Below, piece after piece: positions 43,685 to 52,068 of a DNA stretch of 64,000 nucleotides. Below the pieces are notes generated by a model. That model made no database searches. It was not told where the DNA came from and saw nothing but the letters and a program-made list of their open reading frames with translations. The first letter of the stretch is position 1. Every line of letters starts with the position of its first letter. Origin of the DNA: Bacteroidaceae bacterium. GTDB taxonomy: Bacteria; Bacteroidota; Bacteroidia; Bacteroidales; Bacteroidaceae. Where the stretch lies: contig JAGCNZ010000024.1 of the NCBI GenBank assembly GCA_017645655.1, positions 1-64,000 on the forward strand, written 5' to 3'. The position numbers and the translations under genes are program-made.

Positions 43685-43814
43685 AATTGTCACGTGGATA
43701 AAACGAAATTATCACGTGGGTAAAATGAATTTATCACGTGGAATATTTAAAATATCACGTGGGTAAAATGAAATTATCACGTGGATCATTTGAAAACGAC
43801 ACGTGCGACGTTTG
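43685..43814 (-). repeat. CACGTG phased array 8
   Basis: Six perfect cores begin at 43691, 43713, 43735, 43756, 43778 and 43800 (spacings 22, 22, 21, 22, 22). The dyad unit lies between 43735 and 43756. The array ends four bases before the stop codon of the U32 peptidase gene. Confidence 0.92.
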
Positions 43815-43817
43815 CAG

Positions 43818-45083
43818 TCACGACGTGCTGTCTGACAAATTCTTGATAATGAAAAGTTTGTCGTTCCTGCGGACTTTCGTCTCGAGCGGGATGCTGATGT
43901 GCCAGCCCTGCTGTGCCGTCTGGACGGGCTTGAGGTCGTAGCGAATCTCGCTCACCGTGGCTCGGAGGGCGCCAGTGGTGGGGCCGGTCACCAATATCTC
44001 ATCGCCTACATTGAGCTCGCATGCCTCAATCTTGAACTCCGCAACCTGCAGCTTCGAGTAGTAGCGCACGGTGCGTCCGCAATAGACCTTGCGCTCCGTC
44101 GCCTTCGAACCATGGCAGTCGTTCCACTCAGCAATGGTCCGGCCCAGGTAATAGCCGTCCCAGAAGCCGCGGTTGAAGACCTTCGCCAGCCGCTCATCCC
44201 ATTCGTCGAGCCTCTGCAGGAACGCCTCGCGGCCCTGTTCGGAGTCGGTCAGCGTGTCGATGGCCTCGCGATAACACCTCACGACGGTATCGACGTATTC
44301 CGGTCCGCGAGCCCGTCCCTCTATCTTGAACACGCGAACTCCGGCATCCAGCATCTTGTCGATGAAATGGATGGTTTTGAGGTCTTTCGGAGACATAATG
44401 TACTTATTCTCGATGTCGAGTTCAGTGCCAGTTTCCACGTCCTGCACCGTGTAGCGGCGACGGCAGAGCTGCATGCACTCGCCGCGGTTTGCAGAGCGAC
44501 CCCAGTTGCTTTGGCTCAGGTAGCACTTGCCGCTGATGGCCATGCAGAGAGCACCGTGGCAGAACATCTCGATGCGCACCGGCTGACCGCTTGGCCCGCA
44601 GATGCTGTTTTGCTCGATGGAATCGTGGATTTTTGCAACTTGCTCCATGTTCAACTCTCGCGCCAGAACCACCACGTCAGCAAACTGAGCGTAGAACCGC
44701 AGCGCCTCGATGTTGCTGATGTTCAACTGCGTGCTCAGGTGCACCTCCTGTCCTATCTCGCGGCAGTAGAGCATCACCGCCACGTCGCTCGCAATGACTG
44801 CCGAGATGCCGGCGGCTTTCGCGGCGTCCAGGATGGAGCGCATCAACTCCAGGTCCTCCCCGTAGATGATGGTGTTGACGGTCAGGTAACTCTTGATGCC
44901 GAAGCGCCGCGTCTCCTCGGCAATCCGCTTGAGGTCGTCGATGGAGAACGTGCTGGCCGAGTGCGCACGCATGTTCAGGTTCTCGATACCAAAGTAGATG
45001 CTGTCGGCACCGGCTCTGATGGCAGCCGCCAAACACTCCGGCGAGCCCACCGGCGCCATGATTTCTATGTCTTGTTTCCTCAT
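43818..45083 (-). CDS. U32 family peptidase-like protein (RNA hydroxylation type)
   Basis: Protein of 421 residues of the U32 family. Members such as RlhA and TrhP are now known to hydroxylate rRNA or tRNA rather than act as proteases. The family block EMFCHGALCMAISGKCYLS and the cysteine-rich NRGECMQLCRRRY are present, expected to bind an iron-sulfur cluster (four cysteines around residues 175-210). The N-terminal half is a TIM-barrel-like region beginning IMAPVGSPECLAAAIRAGAD. The choice of RNA target cannot be made from the sequence. It is monocistronic with its own promoter. Confidence 0.9.
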   Translation of the reverse strand: MRKQDIEIMAPVGSPECLAAAIRAGADSIYFGIENLNMRAHSASTFSIDDLKRIAEETRRFGIKSYLTVNTIIYGEDLELMRSILDAAKAAGISAVIASDVAVMLYCREIGQEVHLSTQLNISNIEALRFYAQFADVVVLARELNMEQVAKIHDSIEQNSICGPSGQPVRIEMFCHGALCMAISGKCYLSQSNWGRSANRGECMQLCRRRYTVQDVETGTELDIENKYIMSPKDLKTIHFIDKMLDAGVRVFKIEGRARGPEYVDTVVRCYREAIDTLTDSEQGREAFLQRLDEWDERLAKVFNRGFWDGYYLGRTIAEWNDCHGSKATERKVYCGRTVRYYSKLQVAEFKIEACELNVGDEILVTGPTTGALRATVSEIRYDLKPVQTAQQGWHISIPLETKVRRNDKLFIIKNLSDSTS

Positions 45084-45091
45084 TTCGCCTG

Positions 45092-45099
45092 CAAAGTTA
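45092..45099 (-). promoter_or_regulatory. Promoter -7 box for the U32 gene
   Basis: TAACTTTG on the minus strand, nine bases before the ATG at 45083, so the leader is very short. Confidence 0.6.
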
Positions 45100-45164
45100 C
45101 TACTTTTCCTGCAATGAGCAAATATTTTTCACTTTTCACTTCTCACTTTTCACTTTTTTGTCGT

Positions 45165-45172
45165 ACCTTTGC
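45165..45172 (+). promoter_or_regulatory. Promoter -7 box for metK
   Basis: TACCTTTG, an exact TAnnTTTG match. It lies 278 bases before the metK ATG, which implies a long leader. Confidence 0.6.
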
Positions 45173-45177
45173 AGCGC

Positions 45178-45449
45178 GGTTTGAGAAATCGCACATGCGA
45201 GGACAGGCTGCACCTCAGCAAAGAACATTATTCTCTGCTTTCGGTTTGCGCTGTCCTTGCAACACCAAAAACGAAATGTGGATAGATTTGGGCTGCTTGC
45301 AACCACAGAAAAAAATGCTAAAAGGAGGACACCACGGGACCCCTCATGCATTTGTGCCCGACTTCTTGCATGCTTTGGCAGCAAGACGCGATTACAGTCG
45401 CGGATCTTTCCCCATACATTATTAATTATATTAAAGGATTAATTTTACT
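45178..45449 (+). promoter_or_regulatory. Structured metK leader, possible riboswitch
   Basis: The leader of about 270 bases has several hairpins: GCGAGGACAG 45197-45206 with CTGTCCTTGC 45251-45260 (one G-U pair), TGTGG 45277-45281 with CCACA 45303-45307, CGGG 45335-45338 with CCCG 45357-45360, and CGCGA 45387-45391 with TCGCG 45398-45402. The tail ATGCTAAAAGG after the second hairpin recalls the 3' part of SAM-II RNAs, but the pseudoknot partner CC is not found in the loop, so I do not assign a class. SAM feedback on metK is plausible. A 76-codon frame from 45195 to 45425 also spans the leader; I see no family in it. Confidence 0.5.
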
Positions 45450-46712
45450 ATGGGTTATTTGTTTACATCGGAGTCTGTCTCCGAAGGCCATCCCGACAAG
45501 GTGGCCGATCAAATCAGCGATGCTGTGCTCGACAAACTGCTTGCCTTCGATTCCGATTCGAAGGTGGCGTGCGAAACTCTCGTCACGACAGGACAGGTGG
45601 TGCTGGCTGGAGAAATCAAGACGAAAGCATACGTCGACCTGCAGCGCATTGCCCGAGAGGTCATCAACCGCATTGGATACACCAAGAGCGAGTACATGTT
45701 CGAGGGCAACAGCTGCGGCGTGCTCTCTGCCATACACGAGCAGAGTGCCGACATCAACCGAGGCGTGGACAAAAGCGACCGCACCCTTCAAGGCGCCGGA
45801 GACCAGGGTATGATGTTCGGTTACGCTACTAACGAGACCGACAACTACATGCCTCTGAGCCTCGACCTCGCGCATCGTTTGCTCCTGACGCTCGCCGAGA
45901 TACGCCGCGAGGGCAAGGTCATGAACTATCTCAGGCCGGATGCAAAGAGCCAGGTCACTATCGAGTATAGCGACGCAGGCGTGCCGCAACGCATCGACAC
46001 CATCGTCGTGAGCACTCAGCACGACGAGTTCGACAGCGATGACGCCATGCAAAGTCGTATCGCTCGCGACGTCAAGGAAATCCTCGTGCCGCGCATGCTC
46101 CAGAGTGTTCGCTCGGAACGCATTCGCACGCTCTTCGCCGAGTCGGACAACATAAAGTATTACGTCAACCCGACAGGCAAGTTCGTCATCGGCGGACCGC
46201 ACGGCGATACGGGCCTCACGGGACGCAAAATCATTGTCGACACCTACGGAGGAAAGGGCGCACACGGTGGCGGAGCATTCAGCGGAAAAGACCCTTCGAA
46301 GGTCGATCGCTCGGCTGCTTATGCCGCACGCCACATCGCGAAGAACATGGTGGCAGCAGGCGTGGCCGACGAAATGCTGGTGCAACTCAGTTATGCTATC
46401 GGTGTGGCAGAGCCCGTCAGCATCTACGTTGATACCTACGGCAAGAGTCACGTGGGCATGACCGACGGCGAGATTGCCCGCAAGATAAAGGACATCTTCT
46501 CGCTCACCCCGTATGCCATCGAACAGCGGCTCAAGTTGCGCAATCCCATCTACGAGGAAACCGCCGCTTACGGCCATATGGGACGGGAGCCGCGCATCGT
46601 CACGAAACGATTCGAGTCACTCTATCAGGACACGAAGGAAGTGACTGTCGAGCTCTTCACATGGGAGAAACTCGACTACGTGGAGCAGATAAAGGAGGCC
46701 TTCGGGCTTTAA
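45450..46712 (+). CDS. metK: S-adenosylmethionine synthetase
   Basis: MetK makes S-adenosylmethionine from methionine and ATP. The protein is 420 residues. Signatures present are [18 protein letters not shown] (residues 9-26), [15 protein letters not shown] (near 117), [21 protein letters not shown] (near 249, shown by its [11 protein letters not shown] core) and [22 protein letters not shown] (DPSKVDRS). It leads a run of plus-strand genes, with LOG 15 bases downstream. The long structured leader suggests transcription or translation control by its product, though this is not shown. Confidence 0.97.
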   Translation: MGYLFTSESVSEGHPDKVADQISDAVLDKLLAFDSDSKVACETLVTTGQVVLAGEIKTKAYVDLQRIAREVINRIGYTKSEYMFEGNSCGVLSAIHEQSADINRGVDKSDRTLQGAGDQGMMFGYATNETDNYMPLSLDLAHRLLLTLAEIRREGKVMNYLRPDAKSQVTIEYSDAGVPQRIDTIVVSTQHDEFDSDDAMQSRIARDVKEILVPRMLQSVRSERIRTLFAESDNIKYYVNPTGKFVIGGPHGDTGLTGRKIIVDTYGGKGAHGGGAFSGKDPSKVDRSAAYAARHIAKNMVAAGVADEMLVQLSYAIGVAEPVSIYVDTYGKSHVGMTDGEIARKIKDIFSLTPYAIEQRLKLRNPIYEETAAYGHMGREPRIVTKRFESLYQDTKEVTVELFTWEKLDYVEQIKEAFGL

Positions 46713-46727
46713 CGTCAAACGTCAATC

Positions 46728-47321
46728 ATGGATATAAATACAAACAAGAAGATAGCCGTCTATTGTGCAAGCAGCACGCAGATAGACGACAGGTACTTTC
46801 AGGATGCACGCAAGCTTGGTCAACTCATGGCTGGGCAAGGCATAACATTGGTGAACGGGGCTGGCAACATGGGCCTCATGGCAGAGAGCGCTAATGGTTG
46901 TCTCGAGTGTGGAGGGCAGGCAATCGGTGTCATACCAACCTTCATGATACGCGAAGGCTGGTGCCACGACGGCATGACGGAGGTCATCGAGACTGCCGAC
47001 ATGCACGAACGTCAGGCAAGGATGGCGGAGATAACGGACGCCGGGATTTTCCTTCCGGGCGGTTGCGGCACCTTTGCAGAGCTGATGGAACTCATCGTGT
47101 GGAAGCAGTTGGGACTCTATCTCAAGCCCATCATCCTGCTCAACACCAAGGGATACTTCGACTCTATGCTCAACACGTTGCACCAGGCGATTGCCGAGAA
47201 CTTCATGCGTCCCGTGCATGCTGACATCTGGCAGGTTGCGCCGACACCTGAAGCGGCACTCAAGATGGCACTTGAGACGCCGCTTTGGGACACAAGCATC
47301 CGTCGTTTTGCAAAGATTTAG
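46728..47321 (+). CDS. LOG family protein (nucleoside monophosphate phosphoribohydrolase)
   Basis: Rossmann-fold protein of 197 residues of the LOG/TIGR00730 family, which releases a free base from nucleoside 5'-monophosphates (cytokinin riboside 5'-monophosphates in plants). The family motif is FLPGGCGTFAELMELIVWKQLG near residues 105-126 (PGGxGTxxE), with VNGAGNMGLM near residue 40 as the nucleotide loop. The physiological role in bacteria is unclear. It is 15 bases after metK and 37 before the DUF4271 gene. Confidence 0.92.
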   Translation: MDINTNKKIAVYCASSTQIDDRYFQDARKLGQLMAGQGITLVNGAGNMGLMAESANGCLECGGQAIGVIPTFMIREGWCHDGMTEVIETADMHERQARMAEITDAGIFLPGGCGTFAELMELIVWKQLGLYLKPIILLNTKGYFDSMLNTLHQAIAENFMRPVHADIWQVAPTPEAALKMALETPLWDTSIRRFAKI

Positions 47322-47358
47322 CGACATTTAGCTCCCCGACGATGGAGCCCGGAGAAGC

Positions 47359-48225
47359 ATGGATACGGTAGATTCTTTATCGCAGGAACAGCCTCAGGCT
47401 GCCGACACGCTCTGCCAGGCGGAGCCGCAGGACACGGTTGTCGATGAGTTGCTCAGTTTCGATGATTGCAACTTCTTCAGCGACGACTCTCTGCTTCACG
47501 CGGAGCAGCCCTACCGGCCCTACGGTTTTGGAGTGGAGGCGACGCCTTTCCGTCTGCGCCAGGATGCGTGGAGCGGGCTGTTGCTGCTTGTCTGCCTGTT
47601 GCTCGCCGCCAGCCTGGTGATGCGGCTCAGCAGGAAGTTCAAGGAGTTGCTGCGAGGCGTGTTCTTTCCCATACCTGGGAAGAAGGAGGAGCCCATCGTG
47701 GATGACCCGCTGCGCTACTCCACCAGGGTTGTTGCCGTCGTGCTTCTCTCGCTCACGGCTGCCGTGGTGACCTTCACCTACACCCAGCACGAGGTGGGTT
47801 TCTACCTGTTTCCCGAGACGCCCTACATCCTGCTTGGCGCCCTTTTCTTGCTTTGGATGGGCTATTTCCTGCTGAAGCGTATGATGTCGGGCTTCGTGAA
47901 TTGGGTGTTCTTCCGGAGTGAAAAAATCTTTACAATGCACAGGGTCTATACGTTCATCTACGTGGCTGAGGCGTTGCTTTCGCTCATGCTTGCTCTGGTT
48001 GTTGCGTTTCTGCCGGTTCCTCATGACGAGGTGCTGATTTTGTCACTTTGTCTTGTCATTTTTGTCAAGACTGTATTACTTTTCAAGACATACCAGATAT
48101 TTTTTCCGAAAATGTATGGCACTTTGCATTTAATTGTGTACTTTTGCACACTCGAAATCATGCCGTTGCTTGTTTTGTGGCAGGCTTTGGCATATATGGA
48201 GACTCTTTCGGTGATAAAACTTTAG
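47359..48225 (+). CDS. DUF4271 membrane protein
   Basis: Polytopic membrane protein of 288 residues. The first 55 residues are acidic and soluble; about six hydrophobic segments follow (for instance SGLLLLVCLLLAASLVM and YILLGALFLLWMGYFLL). Family DUF4271 occurs in Bacteroidetes, often directly before hemD, as here. Function is unknown. The gene ends 20 bases before hemD. Confidence 0.88.
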   Translation: MDTVDSLSQEQPQAADTLCQAEPQDTVVDELLSFDDCNFFSDDSLLHAEQPYRPYGFGVEATPFRLRQDAWSGLLLLVCLLLAASLVMRLSRKFKELLRGVFFPIPGKKEEPIVDDPLRYSTRVVAVVLLSLTAAVVTFTYTQHEVGFYLFPETPYILLGALFLLWMGYFLLKRMMSGFVNWVFFRSEKIFTMHRVYTFIYVAEALLSLMLALVVAFLPVPHDEVLILSLCLVIFVKTVLLFKTYQIFFPKMYGTLHLIVYFCTLEIMPLLVLWQALAYMETLSVIKL

Positions 48226-48245
48226 CAGAAAAATTACGACAGACG

Positions 48246-48989
48246 ATGATAAAGAAGATACTTATTTCCCAGCCGGAGCCGACGTCGGCTAACTCTCCGT
48301 ACTATGAAATCGCGAAGCGTCATAATGTGGAGATTGTGTTCCGTCCGTTCATCAAGGTCGAGCCGTTGACTCCCAAGGAGTTTCGCGCTCAGAAGATTTC
48401 CATTCTGGAACATACGGCGATAGTCTTTACGTCGCGTCTCTCGATTGACAATTTCTTCCTTCTCGCCAAGGAGATGCGCATTCCCATCCCCGAGAACATG
48501 AAGTACTTCTGCATCACCGAGACCGTTGCACAGTACATACAGAAGTATGTGCAATACAGAAAGCGTAAAGTTTTCTATGGTTCCACCGGCAAGGTAGACG
48601 ACCTGATTCCGCTGATGCTTAAGCATAAGTCGGAGCGCTACTTCATTCCCTTGAGCGATGTTCACAACCCTGTCTTCACGGAGCTGCTGGACAGCAAGAA
48701 CATCATGCACTCCGACGCTGTCATGTATCGCACGGTGAGCAATGATTTCCAGGAGGGTGAGCCGTTCGACTACGACATGCTCATCTTCTTCAGCCCCAGC
48801 GGTGTGCAGTCGTTGAAGAAGAACTTTCCGAAGTTCAAGCAAGGCGACATCGTGATAGGCACCCTTGGTCCCACGACGGCGAAGGCGGTCCGCGATGCCG
48901 GTCTGCGCCTCGACATCGAGGCTCCCTCCCCTCAGTATCCCAGCATATCCTCGGCCATCGACGACCATCTGCGCAAGGCAAATGGCTGA
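48246..48989 (+). CDS. hemD: Uroporphyrinogen-III synthase-like protein
   Basis: Protein of 247 residues of the HemD family, which closes and inverts ring D of hydroxymethylbilane to give uroporphyrinogen III. The two-domain fold is indicated by ILISQPEPTSANSPYYEI at the start, TAIVFTSRLSIDNFF near 60, and LIFFSPSGVQSLKKNFP with GTLGPTTAKAVRDAG near 180-215 (GPTTAKA). The start at 48246 (ATGATAAAGAAG) is chosen over a longer frame that overlaps the DUF4271 gene. The last codons overlap the rnpA ATG by eight bases. Bacteroidales often keep this gene without a complete heme pathway; other hem genes are not nearby. Confidence 0.88.
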   Translation: MIKKILISQPEPTSANSPYYEIAKRHNVEIVFRPFIKVEPLTPKEFRAQKISILEHTAIVFTSRLSIDNFFLLAKEMRIPIPENMKYFCITETVAQYIQKYVQYRKRKVFYGSTGKVDDLIPLMLKHKSERYFIPLSDVHNPVFTELLDSKNIMHSDAVMYRTVSNDFQEGEPFDYDMLIFFSPSGVQSLKKNFPKFKQGDIVIGTLGPTTAKAVRDAGLRLDIEAPSPQYPSISSAIDDHLRKANG

Positions 48990-49365
48990 CGTCGCTCTCC
49001 ACACGTTTCCGAAAGAGGAGCGTCTGTGCAGCCGCAAGGCTTTGGAGGAGCTCTTCGGCGGCGGTCGCCAGTCCGTTTCCGCCTTTCCTGTCCGTGCCGT
49101 CTTTATGCCCAACGAGGTCGGAACGGTGCGTGTGCTCGTCTCGGTCAGCAAGCGATACTTCAAGCGGGCGGTCAAGAGGAACCGCATCAAGCGACAGCTT
49201 CGCGAGGCGTACCGGCTGCAGAAGGACCTGCTCCAGCCGCTCGAGGGCGGGCTCGACATTGCCCTGCTCTGGACTTCCGACGAGATGCTGCCCTCGGAGA
49301 AGGTGCAGAGGAAGGTGCAGAACATACTGCAACGCATCCGTGAGAGCGTGGTCCTCAGTTCATAG
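48982..49365 (+). CDS. rnpA: Ribonuclease P protein component
   Basis: Protein part of RNase P, 127 residues, which helps the RNA subunit cut tRNA 5' leaders. The RNR motif is SKRYFKRAVKRNRIKRQLREAYR near residues 60-82 (core KRAVKRNRIKRQLRE). FPKEERLCSRKALEELF at the start is the usual N-terminal helix. The ATG at 48982 overlaps the end of hemD. yidD follows after 32 bases, the ordinary pairing of these genes. Confidence 0.95.
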   Translation: MADVALHTFPKEERLCSRKALEELFGGGRQSVSAFPVRAVFMPNEVGTVRVLVSVSKRYFKRAVKRNRIKRQLREAYRLQKDLLQPLEGGLDIALLWTSDEMLPSEKVQRKVQNILQRIRESVVLSS

Positions 49366-49397
49366 TCCATAGTCCGTAGCCCATAGTTATAAGCCTG

Positions 49398-49610
49398 ATG
49401 CTGACCAAACTGCTCATCTTGCCGATACGCTTCTACCAGCGTTTCATCTCCCCCCTGACGCCGCCATCGTGCCGATTCACGCCCACGTGCAGCCAGTATG
49501 CAGTCGAGGCGTTGCAGAAGTACGGCCCGCTGAAGGGGCTGTGGCTCGCCGTGAAGCGCCTGCTCAGGTGCCATCCCTGGGGCGGAAGCGGGTATGACCC
49601 GGTGCCGTAG
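49398..49610 (+). CDS. yidD: Membrane protein insertion efficiency factor YidD
   Basis: Small YidD protein of 70 residues thought to help membrane protein insertion alongside YidC. The conserved core is [28 protein letters not shown], showing both cysteines, followed by [24 protein letters not shown] (core [14 protein letters not shown]). It is next to rnpA, as in most bacteria, although dnaA and rpmH are not adjacent here. Confidence 0.97.
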   Translation: MLTKLLILPIRFYQRFISPLTPPSCRFTPTCSQYAVEALQKYGPLKGLWLAVKRLLRCHPWGGSGYDPVP

Positions 49611-49687
49611 CAAGTCATGATTCACAATTCGCAATTCATAATTCGCTGGTGCGGCAAGCCTGGTTTCCCGACACGGCACATGATGAT

Positions 49688-49800
49688 TTCAAACGACCCA
49701 CGTGATAAATTGATTTTACCCACGTGATATTTCAAATATTCCACGTGATAAATTGATTTTACCCACGTGATAAATTGATTTTACCCACGTGATGTTTTCC
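49688..49800 (+). repeat. CACGTG phased array 9
   Basis: Five perfect cores begin at 49699, 49721, 49742, 49764 and 49786 (spacings 22, 21, 22, 22). Three of the spacers are identical ATAAATTGATTTTACC and the second is the dyad ATATTTCAAATATTC. The ends are CAAACGACCCACGTG and CACGTGATGTTTTCC. It lies between yidD and the TatD gene. Confidence 0.93.
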
Positions 49801-49828
49801 GACTTCCCACGCCCGACGATTCAGACAG

Positions 49829-50419
49829 ATGCTCTACGTTGATTTCCATACCCACCAGGTTCCCGGCAGACAGGACGTTGTAGCCGTCGTAGACGGCCGC
49901 GACACCTGGGGCGTTCACCCGTGGCGGGCGGACGCGGAGTTCGTCGTCCCCGACCTCTCGACGCGGCTGGCCATCGGAGAGTGCGGCCTCGATGCCCTGC
50001 GCGGACCTGCGATGGAGGTGCAGGAGGCAGTCTTCGTCCGCCAAGTCAGGCTGAGCGAGGAACTGGGCAAACCGCTCATCATCCATTGCGTGAAGGCCCT
50101 CGACAGGCTGCTCCGCCTGCGTCGCGAGCACCCCTGCCAGCCCTGGATGCTCCACGGCTTCCGAGGCAAGCCCCAGCAACTGCGCTCGCTCATCGACGCG
50201 GGACTCTTCGTCGGCTTCGGCTACCAGCACAACGAGGAGAGCCTACGCATCTGTCCGGCCAGCAGGCTGTTGCTCGAAACAGACACCGACCACGTGCAAG
50301 ATATCGCACATTTATATGAAAATGCGGCACGCGAAAGGGGGCTCGAGGTGACGGAACTGGCCAAAATGATGCTCGAAAACTATCGCACTTTCTTCCGAAA
50401 AGAGCCTAATCAGACTTAA
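49829..50419 (+). CDS. Compact TatD family metal-dependent hydrolase
   Basis: TatD-type hydrolase of 196 residues, short compared with the usual 255-265. Metal-site residues can be placed in order: YVDFHTHQ (HxH), IGECGLD (Glu), LIIHCVKA (His), MLHGFRG (His) and LLLETDTDHVQ (Asp). Short TatD proteins like this are common in Bacteroidales next to yidD. The enzyme may act as a DNase or on another phosphoester; this cannot be settled here. A CACGTG array separates it from yidD. Confidence 0.88.
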   Translation: MLYVDFHTHQVPGRQDVVAVVDGRDTWGVHPWRADAEFVVPDLSTRLAIGECGLDALRGPAMEVQEAVFVRQVRLSEELGKPLIIHCVKALDRLLRLRREHPCQPWMLHGFRGKPQQLRSLIDAGLFVGFGYQHNEESLRICPASRLLLETDTDHVQDIAHLYENAARERGLEVTELAKMMLENYRTFFRKEPNQT

Positions 50420-50500
50420 AACGCAGTCCCGGTGTGTTAAAAAGGCTTATAAAGGGACTAATAATTCATAATTCATAATTCATAATTAAGAATTATTTCG

Positions 50501-50508
50501 TATCTTTG
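50501..50508 (+). promoter_or_regulatory. Promoter -7 box for the CoA-transferase gene
   Basis: TATCTTTG, 26 bases before the ATG at 50534. Four tandem copies of an AATTCATA-type repeat precede it at about 50462-50487. Confidence 0.65.
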
Positions 50509-50533
50509 TGCGCAAAATTTAACACATCAAATC

Positions 50534-52045
50534 ATGGACTTCAATAGAATTACCGCTGCCGAAGCAGCAGCCCTCGTCCAGAACGGACAGACAATCGGCC
50601 TGAGCGGCTTCACGCCCGCAGGCGTCGCAAAGTGTACAACGGCAGAGCTTGCCAAGAAGGCAGTCGCAGAACATGCTGCAGGACGACCCTTCAAAATCAG
50701 CATCTTCACAGGTGCCAGCACCGGACAAAGCTGCGACGGCGACCTCTCGAACGCACTCGCCATCGACTTCCGCGCACCCTACACCACCAATCCCGACTTC
50801 CGTAAGAACGTCAACCAGAACACCCTGAACTACTCCGATCTCAACCTCTCGAACATGGCAACCCAGATTCGTCAGGGATATCTCGGAGAGGTGAACTGGG
50901 CCATCATTGAGGCCTGCGCCCTGGAGAAAGTGGGAAACAAGGCACGCATCTACCTCACGGCAGCCGGAGGCATCAGCCCCACAGTCTGCCGACTCGCTAC
51001 GGAAGGCATCATCATCGAGCTCAACGCATTCCACAGCCCCAACAGCAAAGGCATTCACGACGTGTATGAGATAGAAGACCACCCCTTCCGCACACCCATC
51101 ATGATTACCAAAGCCAGCGACCGCATCGGCAAACCCTACGTCGAAGTGGACGCCGACCGCATCAAAGGCGTAGTGGAATGCAACGTCCCAGACGAGGCCC
51201 GCAGCTTCAAAGACCCAGACCCCATCACCACTCAGATAGGACAGAACGTGGCAGACTTCCTGCTGCTCAACCTCAAGAAGGGCCTCATCCCGAAGACCTT
51301 CCTCAACCTGCAAAGCGGCGTAGGCAGCGGTGCAAATGCCGTGCTCGGCGCCCTCGGACAGTGCCCAGAAGTGCCTAACTTCAACATATATACCGAGGTG
51401 TTGCAGGACGCACCAGTAGGCCTCATGAAGCAAGGCCGCGTCCTCTCGGCATCGGCATGCTCCCTGACAGTCACCAACGAGTGCCTGCTCGACATCTACG
51501 ACAACATAGACTTCTTCAAGGACAAGCTCGTGCTGCGTCCCTCAGAGATAAGCAACTGCCCCGAAGTCATTGCACGACTGGGCGTCTGCGCCTTGAACAC
51601 AGCCATCGAATGCGACCTCTACGGACACGTGAACAGCACAAAGATATGCGGCACAAAGATGATGAACGGCATCGGAGGCTCGGCAGACTTCGCTGCCAAC
51701 GCTTATCTGACCATCTTCACATGCGGTTCCACCACCAAAGGCGGCGCGATATCAAGCATCGTTCCCTTCGCCAGCCACATCGACCACACCAACCACTACA
51801 TCGACGCAGTCATTACAGAATACGGCGTGGCCGACCTTAGGCATAAGAGCGACATGCAGAAAGCACAGGAACTCATCAAGGTGGCACACCCCGACTACCG
51901 TCCCATGCTGCAGGACTACCTCAAGTTCGCAGAGAAACGCAGCGGCCATACACACCATGAACTGGCTGCCGCATTCGCCATGCACGACACCTTCCTGCGC
52001 AAGGGCGACATGCACCTCACCGACTTCTCAGAGTATATAAAGTAA
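50534..52045 (+). CDS. Succinyl-CoA:acetate CoA-transferase (acetyl-CoA hydrolase family)
   Basis: CoA-transferase of 503 residues of the Cat1/AarC type, which moves CoA between succinyl-CoA, acetate or propionate. The catalytic glutamate is Glu288 in NIYTEVLQDA, and the oxyanion loop SGVGSGANAVLGAL lies at residues 261-274. In Bacteroidales this enzyme usually closes the succinate-propionate fermentation route, consistent with the fumarate reductase operon in this window. Specific acyl preference is not visible in the sequence. It is followed by recJ after 23 bases. Confidence 0.93.
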   Translation: MDFNRITAAEAAALVQNGQTIGLSGFTPAGVAKCTTAELAKKAVAEHAAGRPFKISIFTGASTGQSCDGDLSNALAIDFRAPYTTNPDFRKNVNQNTLNYSDLNLSNMATQIRQGYLGEVNWAIIEACALEKVGNKARIYLTAAGGISPTVCRLATEGIIIELNAFHSPNSKGIHDVYEIEDHPFRTPIMITKASDRIGKPYVEVDADRIKGVVECNVPDEARSFKDPDPITTQIGQNVADFLLLNLKKGLIPKTFLNLQSGVGSGANAVLGALGQCPEVPNFNIYTEVLQDAPVGLMKQGRVLSASACSLTVTNECLLDIYDNIDFFKDKLVLRPSEISNCPEVIARLGVCALNTAIECDLYGHVNSTKICGTKMMNGIGGSADFAANAYLTIFTCGSTTKGGAISSIVPFASHIDHTNHYIDAVITEYGVADLRHKSDMQKAQELIKVAHPDYRPMLQDYLKFAEKRSGHTHHELAAAFAMHDTFLRKGDMHLTDFSEYIK

Positions 52046-52068
52046 GCTCCAACGCATCATTATACATA

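Noticed and set aside
45195..45425. 76-codon small protein gene in the metK leader
   Set aside because: No homology that I recognise and it overlaps the structured leader. It cannot be fully excluded.
45173..45449. metK leader as a known SAM riboswitch class
   Set aside because: The SAM-I core is absent, and the SAM-II-like tail lacks a pairing partner in the loop. Kept only as an unassigned candidate.
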